NCBI GenBank assembly: GCA_002708925.1
Contig: PAPN01000007.1
Span: 130,885-194,884, forward strand
Length of the DNA: 64,000 nt
Source: Paracoccaceae bacterium
GTDB lineage: Bacteria; Pseudomonadota; Alphaproteobacteria; Rhodobacterales; Rhodobacteraceae
Direction: 5' to 3'
Shown here: positions 9,144-17,384 of the stretch, piece after piece
Layout of the letters: every line of letters starts with the position of its first letter
Numbering within the stretch: the first letter of the stretch is position 1
Position numbers and translations under genes: made by a program
The notes under the pieces: model-generated
Seen by the model: the letters and a program-made list of their open reading frames with translations, nothing else
The model's database searches: none
Told to the model about the DNA's origin: nothing

Positions 9144-9173
9144 AACGTCCCCTCTCCGTTGTGTGTAAATTAA

Positions 9174-9185
9174 TTAACGCGTTAA
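9174..9185. promoter_or_regulatory. 12-bp perfect palindrome, candidate operator
   Basis: TTAACGCGTTAA is a perfect 12-bp palindrome with a central CG, as in many LacI-family operators. It lies in an AT-rich gap between the start of the gabD-like gene and the end of the peptidase gene. No LacI gene is nearby, so the regulator is unknown. Confidence 0.4.
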
Positions 9186-9200
9186 GTAGTTTTGGCAAGC

Positions 9201-10214
9201 TTAATGTGCCACAGATGCGTGATGCTGGGCGTAGCACGGGTGCGAATCCGTCTTGGATGGCGTTGCCAGATAAACCGCACGGGCGATGGCGCGCGCCATC
9301 ACGGTTGCCGCCGCGTGGCCGATCGTCAGCAGATCGAAGGCCTCGTGCCCCAGAGACAGCGCGCCGGTCGAGGCCGCGAAAATCAGGTCTCCATCCATGG
9401 GCGTATGGGCGGGGAACAGCGCACGGGCATAGCCATCATGCGCCGCTGTCGCCATCCGGGTGCATTGCGCCTGGCTGAGAGCGGCATCAGTGGCGACAAT
9501 CCCGATGGTGGTGTTGGCATGGGCGGCCAGTTTGGTGGGGGGGATATGGGTGTCTTCATAGGTTTGCGCGGGGCCGTGATTGCCGTATTCGCCGGCGTGT
9601 TCGAACGGAGCGGCCCAGAAATGCGGCCCGTCTCCGACGGTGGCCGACCCCAGCGCGTTCACCGCCACCAAAGCCCCCACCGTGTGCCCCGAAGGTAAAA
9701 TAACCGAGGCCGACCCCAGTCCGCCTTTCCAGTTGACGGTGGTGGCCCCCGTGCCTGCGCCAACACTGCCCAGATCGAACGCGGCGGCGGCATTTCCCAG
9801 GGCCTGCGCGCCCAGTGCCTTATAGGGGTTTTGCGCCCAGTTCTTATCGCCGCCGTTGATCAGATCGAACAGGATCGCTCCGGGGACGATGGGCACCAAT
9901 TGATCGCCGACGGCAAAGCCGCGCCCCTGTGCCCGCAGCGCATCGGCCACCCCCGAGGCCGCATCCAGCCCAAAAGCCGAGCCGCCCGACAGCACCAGCG
10001 CGTCCACCTGCTCGACCGTTTTGTCGGGGGCCAGCAGGTCAGTCTCGCGGGTGCCGGGGGCCCCGCCCATTACGTGTACTCCGGCTGTGAACGGGGCATC
10101 GCCCAACAGAACGGTCGTCCCGGTTTTAATCGTGTAATCCTGTGCATTGCCGACGCGCAGCCCCGCGACATCGGTGATCAGATTGCGTGCGCCAGTGGTC
10201 AGAGAGCTGCTCAT
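9201..10214 (-). CDS. P1 family (DmpA-like) peptidase, L-aminopeptidase/D-esterase type
   Basis: The product is 337 residues from ATG 10214 (MSSSLTTGARN); an upstream in-frame start would add an implausible Arg-rich leader. The family is visible in ITDVAGLRVGNAQ, SGGSAFGLDAASGVADAL, and the self-cleavage region GGLGSAS, where DmpA-type enzymes cut before a Ser to make two chains. DmpA removes N-terminal residues from small peptides, and relatives act on beta-peptides. It is divergent from creatinase and upstream of gabD, so a role in using small amidated or peptide nitrogen sources is plausible but not shown. Confidence 0.78.
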   Translation of the reverse strand: MSSSLTTGARNLITDVAGLRVGNAQDYTIKTGTTVLLGDAPFTAGVHVMGGAPGTRETDLLAPDKTVEQVDALVLSGGSAFGLDAASGVADALRAQGRGFAVGDQLVPIVPGAILFDLINGGDKNWAQNPYKALGAQALGNAAAAFDLGSVGAGTGATTVNWKGGLGSASVILPSGHTVGALVAVNALGSATVGDGPHFWAAPFEHAGEYGNHGPAQTYEDTHIPPTKLAAHANTTIGIVATDAALSQAQCTRMATAAHDGYARALFPAHTPMDGDLIFAASTGALSLGHEAFDLLTIGHAAATVMARAIARAVYLATPSKTDSHPCYAQHHASVAH

Positions 10215-10312
10215 TTTGCCGGTTTTCCTGTCTGAGTGTCGCAAACCATCTTGCCAGATCGTGCGCCATGGGCAAGCTGTGGCAAGGGCAGGGCGATGGC
10301 GTCGCCACATGA

Positions 10313-10335
10313 CCATACGTCATCATGCGTCATGG
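10313..10335. promoter_or_regulatory. inverted repeat between divergent peptidase and creatinase genes
   Basis: CCATACG (10313-10319) faces CGTCATGG (10328-10335), with one unpaired base and an 8-base centre. It lies in the 172-base divergent gap, where a shared regulator would be expected to bind. Weak evidence from symmetry and position only. Confidence 0.3.
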
Positions 10336-10386
10336 CCCCGGAACCGTCCTGAACGCCGGGACCTTTCTAAAAATAGGAGGGTCGAA

Positions 10387-11595
10387 ATGACTGAACGTCC
10401 TGAAATGTATCGTTACCACAATGGGGAAAAGGCCGTGCTGCCCTTTGCGCCCCAGGAATATGACGCGCGTCTGGCCGGATTGCGCCGCGCGATGGCCGAG
10501 ATCGGGGTCGATGCGGTGGTGATGACCTCGATGCATAATATCGCGTATTACAGCGGGTTTTTGTACTGCGCTTTTGGGCGTCCCTACGGTCTGGTCGTGA
10601 CCGCCTCGGAGGATGTGACGATCAGTGCGGGGATTGATGCGGGGCAGCCCTGGCGGCGCTGCCATGGGGACAACATCACCTATACCGACTGGCAGCGTGA
10701 CAATTATTGGCGGGCGGTGCGTTCGGTTGCGGGGCAGGGGCGCGTGATCGGGTATGAGGGCGATCACCTGACACTGTTGCAACGCAGTAAGCTTGAGGCC
10801 TTTTTGTCCCCGTCCCGAATGGTGGATATGCACGAGGTAACCATGCGTCAGCGTATGCACAAATCTGTGGCCGAGCTGGCCTTGATCCGCGAGGGCGCAC
10901 GGGTGGCCGATGTGGGCGGCTACGCCATTCGCGAGGCCGTAAAGGCCGGCGCGCGCGAGCTTGACATTGCCATGGCTGGGCGCGACGCGATGGAGGCCGA
11001 AATCGCCCACAGCTTTCCCGATGCCGAATACCGGGACACCTGGGTCTGGTTTCAGTCAGGGCTGAACACGGACGGCGCGCATAATCCCGTCACCGGCCGT
11101 GCGCTGGCGCGGGGCGACATCCTCAGCCTGAACACCTTTCCGATGATCAGCGGTTATTACACCGCGCTGGAACGGACCATGTTCGTGCAAGAGGTGGACC
11201 CTGCCAGCCTGAAAATCTGGCAGGCCAATGTCGCCGCGCATGAATACGGGATGAGCCTGCTGAAGCCCGGTGCCTCGTGTGCCGAGGTGACCGGGCAGAT
11301 CAACGCTTTCTTCGAAGAACGCGATCTGCTGCAATACCGTACGTTTGGGTATGGTCACTCGTTTGGGGTGCTGTCCCACTATTATGGCCGCGAGGCCGGG
11401 CTGGAACTGCGCGAGGATATCGACACGATGCTGGAACCGGGCATGGTGATCAGCATGGAGCCGATGCTGACCATCGCGGACGGTCAGCCAGGTGCCGGCG
11501 GGTATCGCGAGCATGACATCCTGATCATCACCGAGGATGGCAACGAAAACATCACCGGCTATCCGTATGGGCCAGAATTCAACGTGGTGGGATAG
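10387..11595 (+). CDS. creatinase (creatine amidinohydrolase)
   Basis: This 402-residue protein matches the pseudomonad creatinase pattern along its length. Visible are SMHNIAYYSGFLYCAFGRPY, an NIxYTDWQRDNY segment and FQSGLNTDGAHNPVT. The histidine of the last motif is residue 232, the number of the catalytic His in Pseudomonas creatinase. The C-terminal pita-bread domain has YRTFGYGHSFG and ends GYREHDILI. Creatinase hydrolyses creatine to sarcosine and urea without metal, although the fold is that of M24 peptidases. ATG 10387 follows AGGAGG. Sarcosine oxidase and urease are not in this window. Ectoine hydrolase DoeA is a related alternative but fits less well. Confidence 0.85.
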   Translation: MTERPEMYRYHNGEKAVLPFAPQEYDARLAGLRRAMAEIGVDAVVMTSMHNIAYYSGFLYCAFGRPYGLVVTASEDVTISAGIDAGQPWRRCHGDNITYTDWQRDNYWRAVRSVAGQGRVIGYEGDHLTLLQRSKLEAFLSPSRMVDMHEVTMRQRMHKSVAELALIREGARVADVGGYAIREAVKAGARELDIAMAGRDAMEAEIAHSFPDAEYRDTWVWFQSGLNTDGAHNPVTGRALARGDILSLNTFPMISGYYTALERTMFVQEVDPASLKIWQANVAAHEYGMSLLKPGASCAEVTGQINAFFEERDLLQYRTFGYGHSFGVLSHYYGREAGLELREDIDTMLEPGMVISMEPMLTIADGQPGAGGYREHDILIITEDGNENITGYPYGPEFNVVG

Positions 11596-11631
11596 TGGCG
11601 GGGGCGCCTGCGGGCGCCCCGAATGCCGGGG

Positions 11632-12189
11632 TCAGAACGCGGCCAGCGCCTTGAAATCCACGGTTTTCAGCACGGCAATCATGGTGTCCACGTCGGCTCC
11701 GGTCGCTTGTACCAGGATGCGGTTGTTGATCAGCCCGGTCAGATCTCCGTCCTGCTGCACGAATTTCTGACGGCCGATTCGTTCAACCCTAAGCCCCATC
11801 AGCGCGGCGTTTTGCACAACGCTGCCCAGGCTGGCCACCATCGGGTTATCGGCCATCATCGTCAGCGTGAATTCCTGGCTTTCATCGGCCGAGACATAGC
11901 GCGCCTCGGCCCCGACACCGCCGCCCATCATCGACATCCCGGCGTTCATGTCCGAATTGATCGTGCGGCTCCAGCCATCGGGGGGCTCGGGCAGATAGGC
12001 GGACAGCGCGTCGGTTTTCAGCGCCAGCAGTTTGTTGCGGGCATAGTCCAGCTCGTCGATGGCATATTGAATATCGCCGTCGGCATAGGCTTGCAGGGCC
12101 GTTTCCAGCGTGTCGGAAATCTCATCGGCCAGAGCAGGCATAGGCATCAGCAGGCTCAGGGCGGTTAAGGCAGTGGCAAAGCGTTTCAC
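11632..12189 (-). CDS. secreted protein of unknown function
   Basis: A 185-residue protein with a clear signal peptide (MKRFATALTALSLLMPMPALA, cleavage near residue 21), so it is periplasmic or exported. The mature part begins with a helical segment (residues 25-60), then a Met/Gly-rich stretch MNAGMSMMGGG near 82-92 and a mixed alpha/beta C-terminal half. I do not recognise the family. It is divergent from the 12.4-19.7 kb cluster, so the palindrome in the shared gap could control either side. It has no cysteines or obvious metal site. Confidence 0.7.
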   Translation of the reverse strand: MKRFATALTALSLLMPMPALADEISDTLETALQAYADGDIQYAIDELDYARNKLLALKTDALSAYLPEPPDGWSRTINSDMNAGMSMMGGGVGAEARYVSADESQEFTLTMMADNPMVASLGSVVQNAALMGLRVERIGRQKFVQQDGDLTGLINNRILVQATGADVDTMIAVLKTVDFKALAAF

Positions 12190-12349
12190 GTCAAAATCCT
12201 CGGGTCATGTGAATGCGTGCAGATTTGCCCCGGCGTCATGGGATTTCAAGTAAGGCTTTCATGACCCTGCGGGGGATGCCTGCGCGTCTGTTCCCCCTTC
12301 CTTTTGCCGCCATCATTTGCGAAGCTCTGGCCAAGTTTCATTTTCACGG

Positions 12350-12376
12350 GGGGATGTAAATACAGTTTACATCCCC
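12350..12376. promoter_or_regulatory. perfect 11+11 bp inverted repeat upstream of the 12.4-19.7 kb cluster
   Basis: GGGGATGTAAA (12350-12360) and TTTACATCCCC (12366-12376) are perfect reverse complements around a 5-base TACAG centre. It ends 33 bases before the ATG of the coiled-coil gene. No T run follows on either side, so it looks like an operator (TGTAAA..TTTACA core) rather than a terminator. Confidence 0.6.
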
Positions 12377-12409
12377 ATATAGATATCAGCTTTGTTCAGG
12401 GAGAATAGG

Positions 12410-13486
12410 ATGGCCAATTTCGAAGCCCAGGTCTTGGAATCGCAAAAGCAGGTCGCCGAAGCGCAGGCAAAAATAGCCGAGCTGACCGGCCGCATCGACA
12501 GCGCCCGCCAGAAGATCAAATCGGGCGACGACGCCATGATCGACATCGAAAACGCCACGCTGGACGACGTCCACGCCCATACCGAGGTGATGAACGCCAA
12601 TATCGCCGAACTGATCATGGGGCTGGATGACGTCACCGCCGCGTTCTCCAAGGATTTTGATGAAATGCGGACGAAAACCGGCTGGGAAAGCTTTGTTGGC
12701 ATTTTTAGCCGTGGCAAATCCGAATCCATGCGTCAGGAGCGTCTGCGCACTGCCAATATTGACGATAAATTGCAGGACCTGATCGGCAAATCCGATGTGA
12801 TTACGAATCTGCTTGAGGCGCAGCTAACCACGCTGAACGATCAGAAGGCCAAGGTGGAAATCAACCTGACCGAAACGCTGGACGAGCGCGAATTCACGGT
12901 TCAGGCTCTGGAAAATGTGCGCGCTGAAATCCTGTCGATGGATCCCAAAATTATCGAACTGGAAGGCAAGATCGCCGTCACCACAGATGCTGCCGAACGC
13001 ACCAAACTGGAAACTGAACTGGCCGATCTGAACAAGGCCTATAACGCGCTGGTGCAGGATGAACAGGTCAAGCTGGCCAAGTCTCAGACGCTGGAGCGCT
13101 ATATCGAGAAGGGCAAAACCTGGGTGGATTCGCTGCAAAATCAGGCAGCCACGCAGATGGTGCTGATCAACAAGCTGCAAACAGACACCAAGCAGCGGGT
13201 CGTGCTGTATGACGCGCTGACGAAATCGCTGAAAACCGCGCAGCAACAGGACGTGGCGCACCGGATCAATGAAATCGGCGTGCAGACCGACAAAGAGGCA
13301 CAGGCCGCCATGGCCGCGATCGGTACGGCGACGAACCAGCGCATGGCCGACATGATGGAAAAACACGAGGAACATATGGTCTTTGCCCGCGAGGTGCTGG
13401 AGGCCAAGGCCAAGGCTGACGAACGCTTTGCCCGCCGGTTCCAGGCGATTGTCGAAAAACACGACAAGAACCTCTACGGTCAGTAA
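12410..13486 (+). CDS. long coiled-coil protein of unknown function, first gene of the cluster
   Basis: A 358-residue, almost wholly helical protein, rich in Glu, Lys, Ala and Gln, with heptad-like patterns at about residues 1-45, 120-230 and 290-350. It has no signal peptide, membrane segment or cysteine. A distinct segment, TGWESFVGIFSRGKSESM, near residues 84-101 breaks the coiled coil. The C-terminal half recalls, loosely, the helical TelA (toxic anion resistance) and PspA-like proteins, but I cannot assign it. ATG 12410 follows AGGGAGAATAGG. The next gene begins directly after the stop codon, so the two are co-translated. It is a candidate scaffold or substrate for the AAA ATPase of the cluster. 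Confidence 0.75.
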   Translation: MANFEAQVLESQKQVAEAQAKIAELTGRIDSARQKIKSGDDAMIDIENATLDDVHAHTEVMNANIAELIMGLDDVTAAFSKDFDEMRTKTGWESFVGIFSRGKSESMRQERLRTANIDDKLQDLIGKSDVITNLLEAQLTTLNDQKAKVEINLTETLDEREFTVQALENVRAEILSMDPKIIELEGKIAVTTDAAERTKLETELADLNKAYNALVQDEQVKLAKSQTLERYIEKGKTWVDSLQNQAATQMVLINKLQTDTKQRVVLYDALTKSLKTAQQQDVAHRINEIGVQTDKEAQAAMAAIGTATNQRMADMMEKHEEHMVFAREVLEAKAKADERFARRFQAIVEKHDKNLYGQ

Positions 13487-14614
13487 ATGTCAGACAAGGT
13501 CGAAATTCAGGCCGATCATTCGGCATTGATGGACACCCGCGCCAGCCGCCGGTATTTCGCCAAGTTCGGCGCGATCACACAGCACGTCAGCGGGGTGATC
13601 GCGCAGATGCACGCTCAGGGAAAAATGAGCGCGGATGAGGCCGATATACTGGCTCGGTATCTGGTGGAAATCGGCTATAGTTTCCGGGCGCTTAGCATGA
13701 AATACCTGCTGGTCGGGCGCGATACGGGGCAGTTCTTTGGCTCGTTGTCGATTGACACAGTGGACAGCGGTTTCCCCACGTTCAACGAATTGCTGGTGAT
13801 GGCCAATGACGCCATGCAGGCCAGCCGGCATCTGGACGGAATGCCGCCTGCGGATGCGCTGAAAAAGCAGATGGTTCAGAAGATCGTGGGCGCGCGTGAG
13901 ATCCCCACGAAGCTGCAATTCGCGCTGTCTCAGCGGTTGTATTACGAGGAACTGGCCAAGGGGCACCTGTTCTGGGCACGGAACGATCCGCGGCTGATCT
14001 GGCTGTCGGGCATGGGTAAGCGGCGGCGCTATCTGGCGCATTGGGCGGTCTATGACAGTCAGCTGAATCTGCCGGTGATTTACGTGATGGAGTTTGAGGA
14101 CACGGGCCGCGAAGCTTTGCCCAAGGACGAACGCCGATGGCCCGAGATGCAGGCGCATCTGATGGGGCAATCCCTGGGCGGTCTGAAACTGCTGACCATC
14201 GCCAGGGGCTTTGACGAGCAGTTCAACGATCTGCACCCCAAACGGCTGCGGCGCATTCATCTGGGGCCGATGTATTCGCATTCCTATACCCGGCAATCGG
14301 GTCCGCTGCGCGAGGTTCTGGCCGAGGCGGGCAGTCCCGAAGGGCAGGACTGGGCGCTGGCCTGGACCATGGAAGAGCTGGAAAGCGAGCGCGTCACGGA
14401 AGAGCGCGTTGGCTGGTTCAGCTCGGCCGAGCGCGAGGTGTTTGCGCTGGACCCGTTCGGCGGGCGCGGTGTGGATACGGGCGCAACACGGACCGAGCGC
14501 AGTATCATCATGCCCGAACGTCCCTATCAGGTGCTGGCAGAGAAGAACCCGCCGGGTTTTGCCAGCGTGCGGAAATATGTTGTGAGTGACACGGGCCGGG
14601 TTCTGAGTTTTTGA
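13487..14614 (+). CDS. cytoplasmic protein of unknown function in the AAA cluster
   Basis: The product has 375 residues, no signal peptide and no membrane segment. It begins with a helical domain (about 1-150). A more basic middle part follows (LSGMGKRRRYLAHWAVYDSQ near 175-195), then a mixed region with PMYSHSYTRQSGPLREV. It ends in an aromatic/charged tail. I recognise no family or catalytic motif. It begins directly after the preceding stop, which implies a coupled product, possibly a partner in the same complex. A terminator-like hairpin follows within 5 bases, so expression of the downstream ATPase may be attenuated relative to these two genes. Confidence 0.7.
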   Translation: MSDKVEIQADHSALMDTRASRRYFAKFGAITQHVSGVIAQMHAQGKMSADEADILARYLVEIGYSFRALSMKYLLVGRDTGQFFGSLSIDTVDSGFPTFNELLVMANDAMQASRHLDGMPPADALKKQMVQKIVGAREIPTKLQFALSQRLYYEELAKGHLFWARNDPRLIWLSGMGKRRRYLAHWAVYDSQLNLPVIYVMEFEDTGREALPKDERRWPEMQAHLMGQSLGGLKLLTIARGFDEQFNDLHPKRLRRIHLGPMYSHSYTRQSGPLREVLAEAGSPEGQDWALAWTMEELESERVTEERVGWFSSAEREVFALDPFGGRGVDTGATRTERSIIMPERPYQVLAEKNPPGFASVRKYVVSDTGRVLSF

Positions 14615-14617
14615 AGA

Positions 14618-14639
14618 CGCCTTCGGCGAGAGTATTTTT
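14618..14639 (+). terminator. intrinsic terminator inside the AAA cluster
   Basis: CGCC-TTC-GGCG (14618-14628) is followed by AGAGTATTTTT. This short-hairpin plus GAGTATTTTT form is common in Rhodobacterales. It separates the first two cluster genes from the ATPase gene. Confidence 0.65.
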
Positions 14640-14693
14640 AGAGCAAAGAATGGGTATGGTGGCTGTTTTGGCTGCCGTTGAGGAGAGATAGGG

Positions 14694-16631
14694 ATGAGCC
14701 TGACAAGTGATTTGATGGAGCTGCGCGAAGAGGACATTCAGGCGCATTACGCTGCGGCGCTGGCTCTTTTGGAAGGGTTCGATCATACGCCTCGGATTGG
14801 GCAGGCGCGGCAGGGTGCGGACCTGCCGGCGCGGTCGTCCGGAATTGTGCGGGCGCGGCGGTTTCGGTCCACGACGCCGGGGATGGTGACGCGGAGCACG
14901 CAGCGGCCCGAAGGGGTGCGCCTGCTGGAGCGGATTGAGGCGGCTGACGGGGGGGATGTGTTGATTTCGCCTTTGCAGGCGACGGTGATGAACAGTCTGC
15001 GCCGCAGTGTGGCGATTGCGCTGGCCATGGGGCAGGGCTTTGCCGAGCGAACGGGTTTGGACGGGCTGAAGCGGGCCAATTTGCAGGGGTCTCTGGCGGC
15101 TGGGCAAAAACAGGATTTCGCTGAGTTGCTGGCGGCCGAAGCGCTGGTGGTGATGCATGTGTTTGCCAATGCGACGGCGTATTTGCTGGCTCCGCATCAG
15201 GGGGAAATCACGGTTGAAGTCGGACCGCCGGAAGAGGTGCTGACGGATAATGCTCAGTTGGGGCTGCACGGGGTTTTGTGGGAGCTGGACCAGGATATTT
15301 CAGCCCATGCGGGGGATGAGCCGCATCTGATTGCCACCATTGCCGCCTTTGCCGAACAGCTGATGGAGCGTGTGGCCCTGCGGGGGCAGGAGGCTCCGCG
15401 TCTGGAATCGTTTCAGAATGGCTCTTGGCGGGTTGAGGCGGATGATTTGACCATTCAGGGTTTCAGCCCCGCGCGTAAGGCTGCCGGGTCTGCCTTGACC
15501 ATGCAGTTCAAGAAGCCTCATCAGGTGGTGGGCAATCATATCGCCAAATATCAGGCGATGCGGCTGGCCAAGATGCTGATGGCCTATGATTTCGATCGCA
15601 AGCTGAACCCATTTGCCGAGCTGGGCGGGTTTATCTTTACCTTTATGGGGGATGGGGCGCCGGGCACGGGCAAGACGACGCTGATCCAGATGATGGCCGG
15701 GATGGTGCACGAGTATTGCCAGATTGCGGGTTATCCGTTTCGTTACCAGAATTTCGGCATCGACAATATCGACAGTTATCAGGGTAAATCGGGCCAGAAT
15801 GCCAAGGCTTTTATCAATAATGTGCTGGATCCGGGCGTGATCGGGTTCGGCACCATTGACGATATTGATCAGATCGCCGGGAAACGCGGGGATCGGCAGT
15901 CCAGCGCCGGCCAGCAAGAGGTGACAGCCGTTTTCATGGAGGCCTTTGCCGGGGCCAATACCGTGGTGCGGGGCAACTGTACCTTTGGCATGTTCAGCAA
16001 TTTCCCCGAGAACGTGGACGACGCCCTGCGCCAGCGGGCCGGGGCGCGCTTTCTGGTGGATGGGCCGCAAACGCAAGAGGACTACATCGACATTCTGGCG
16101 CTTTTGATGGGTAAAAAGCATGACATCCCGCTGGGCGATCATGACCTCTATGCCGCGCAGGAAATCAAACGCGCCGTCGCCCGTTCGTTCGAGGCACATG
16201 AGCGCCCGCAAGAGGCTGGTTTGCTCAAGGTGTTCGACCGTGTGCAGGGCCAGGTTGGCGCGCTGGATACCATCGCGAAACTGGGCACCTATCTAAAGGC
16301 GATCCAGCAGGCCGATCCGCGCTTCACCGGCCGCGCGATCAAGAATATCACCGATGCCGTGAAGGTCCGCGCGATGGATTTCGAACTGCCGGATGAATGG
16401 ATGGAGCAGCCCGACCTGTTCCTCTTCCAACCCTACGAGCGCAAATCAGCGATGATCGAGGACCTGCGCAAGCCCATCACGGTGGACATGGTGATCCAGG
16501 AGATCAACCGCTACGCCGACAGCGAATTCCGCTATGCCGACAAATCCGACGACGTCGCCATCGACAATATGGTCCGCGACTTCGCCCGCACAGAAGAGGC
16601 CAAACGCCGGTATCTGGAGGGGAAGGGGTAG
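14694..16631 (+). CDS. large AAA-family ATPase of unknown function
   Basis: The product has 645 residues. The first ~300 form a helical N-terminal region of unknown type. The AAA module follows: Walker A GDGAPGTGKTT at 319-329, a Walker B-like FGTIDDIDQIAG with Asp389-Asp390, a sensor-1 region MFSNFP, and the arginine-rich DDALRQRAGARF where AAA arginine fingers sit. The lid contains FTGRAIKNITDAV. This is the layout of classic AAA unfoldases or remodellers rather than AAA+ transcription activators. It lacks the membrane helices and protease domain of FtsH. It sits between two unknown genes and overlaps the next start. A protein- or membrane-remodelling engine is inferred. Confidence 0.82.
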   Translation: MSLTSDLMELREEDIQAHYAAALALLEGFDHTPRIGQARQGADLPARSSGIVRARRFRSTTPGMVTRSTQRPEGVRLLERIEAADGGDVLISPLQATVMNSLRRSVAIALAMGQGFAERTGLDGLKRANLQGSLAAGQKQDFAELLAAEALVVMHVFANATAYLLAPHQGEITVEVGPPEEVLTDNAQLGLHGVLWELDQDISAHAGDEPHLIATIAAFAEQLMERVALRGQEAPRLESFQNGSWRVEADDLTIQGFSPARKAAGSALTMQFKKPHQVVGNHIAKYQAMRLAKMLMAYDFDRKLNPFAELGGFIFTFMGDGAPGTGKTTLIQMMAGMVHEYCQIAGYPFRYQNFGIDNIDSYQGKSGQNAKAFINNVLDPGVIGFGTIDDIDQIAGKRGDRQSSAGQQEVTAVFMEAFAGANTVVRGNCTFGMFSNFPENVDDALRQRAGARFLVDGPQTQEDYIDILALLMGKKHDIPLGDHDLYAAQEIKRAVARSFEAHERPQEAGLLKVFDRVQGQVGALDTIAKLGTYLKAIQQADPRFTGRAIKNITDAVKVRAMDFELPDEWMEQPDLFLFQPYERKSAMIEDLRKPITVDMVIQEINRYADSEFRYADKSDDVAIDNMVRDFARTEEAKRRYLEGKG

Positions 16632-17260
16632 TGTGGGAAGTCTGGGTGGCTCCTGACGTGGTAACGGCGCTTGGAACGCTTCTGGCAGGTGGGGCGGCAT
16701 GTGCTGGTGTGCTTGTTGCAGGGTTCGGGCTGGACTCGTGGAGGCGAGAAAGAGATTCCGACTGTGCGAAACGTCTAGCCGCAGTGGTCTACAGTCACAG
16801 GTTGGCACTTCTGCAAATTCTGCATCCATGGCCAACACAGGATGAGACTGACCAATTCGAACTGGAGCCTCTCGAAGTCACTTCGAAAATTCTGCATCAA
16901 AGATGGTCGCAATCACGGCGAAAATTGGATGAGGTAAACGCTTGTTTGGCAGAAGCTGACCTGAGATGGAAAGGCAAAGCAACCAAGGCGTATGAGAGCG
17001 TCTTGGAGCATGATCAGGTTCTTTTTCGGCTCATAGGTGAGCTGCGCCGGATCGAAATGAAATTGGCTGATCTGGATGGGAGGCAGGAGCTTTCAGGCTT
17101 GGATTCAGAAGAGCAATGGAAAAAACGAGATGAGTATTTTGAGATTCAGCTCAACCTGAAGGACAAACTCATGGACACATTTGATGAAAGCCGAGGTTCA
17201 CGGAAAGCGGTATATCGGGCGTTCGAGCCGATTCATGAGTTGCTGGGGAAGAAGTTGTGA
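16631..17260 (+). CDS. membrane-anchored coiled-coil protein, atypical composition
   Basis: A 209-residue protein starting with GTG 16631, overlapping the ATPase stop (TAGTG) behind a purine-rich GGAGGGGAAGGGG. One N-terminal membrane helix (about residues 8-32, VVTALGTLLAGGAACAGVLV) is followed by SWRRERD and a long charged helical domain. GC content falls to roughly 50% in its middle, well below the flanking genes, and codon choice is freer, so it looks inserted into the cluster. I do not recognise the family. The low-GC gene at 45152 has a similar plan (N-terminal helix plus coiled coil) without obvious sequence identity. Its role in the cluster is uncertain. Confidence 0.65.
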   Translation: MWEVWVAPDVVTALGTLLAGGAACAGVLVAGFGLDSWRRERDSDCAKRLAAVVYSHRLALLQILHPWPTQDETDQFELEPLEVTSKILHQRWSQSRRKLDEVNACLAEADLRWKGKATKAYESVLEHDQVLFRLIGELRRIEMKLADLDGRQELSGLDSEEQWKKRDEYFEIQLNLKDKLMDTFDESRGSRKAVYRAFEPIHELLGKKL

Positions 17261-17283
17261 TGTCGATGGAGTGTAGACCTGCG

Positions 17284-17358
17284 GCGAAGCCGCTACGCGC
17301 CCGACCCGCCCCACAGGGCGGGCGCGTTCCGCACCCACCCTCGGGTCGGGCGCTTCGC
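17284..17358. repeat. mosaic GC-rich inverted repeat in the cluster
   Basis: GCGCCCGACCC (17297-17307) and GGGTCGGGCGC (17343-17353) form a perfect 11-bp inverted repeat. It is extended by GCGAAG (17284-17289) facing CTTCGC (17353-17358). A further GCCC/GGGC hairpin lies inside. It resembles REP-type intergenic elements. Its place right behind the low-GC gene suggests it may mark an insertion border. Confidence 0.5.
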
Positions 17359-17384
17359 TTTGTGCAATATGAGGAGGTCACCCA

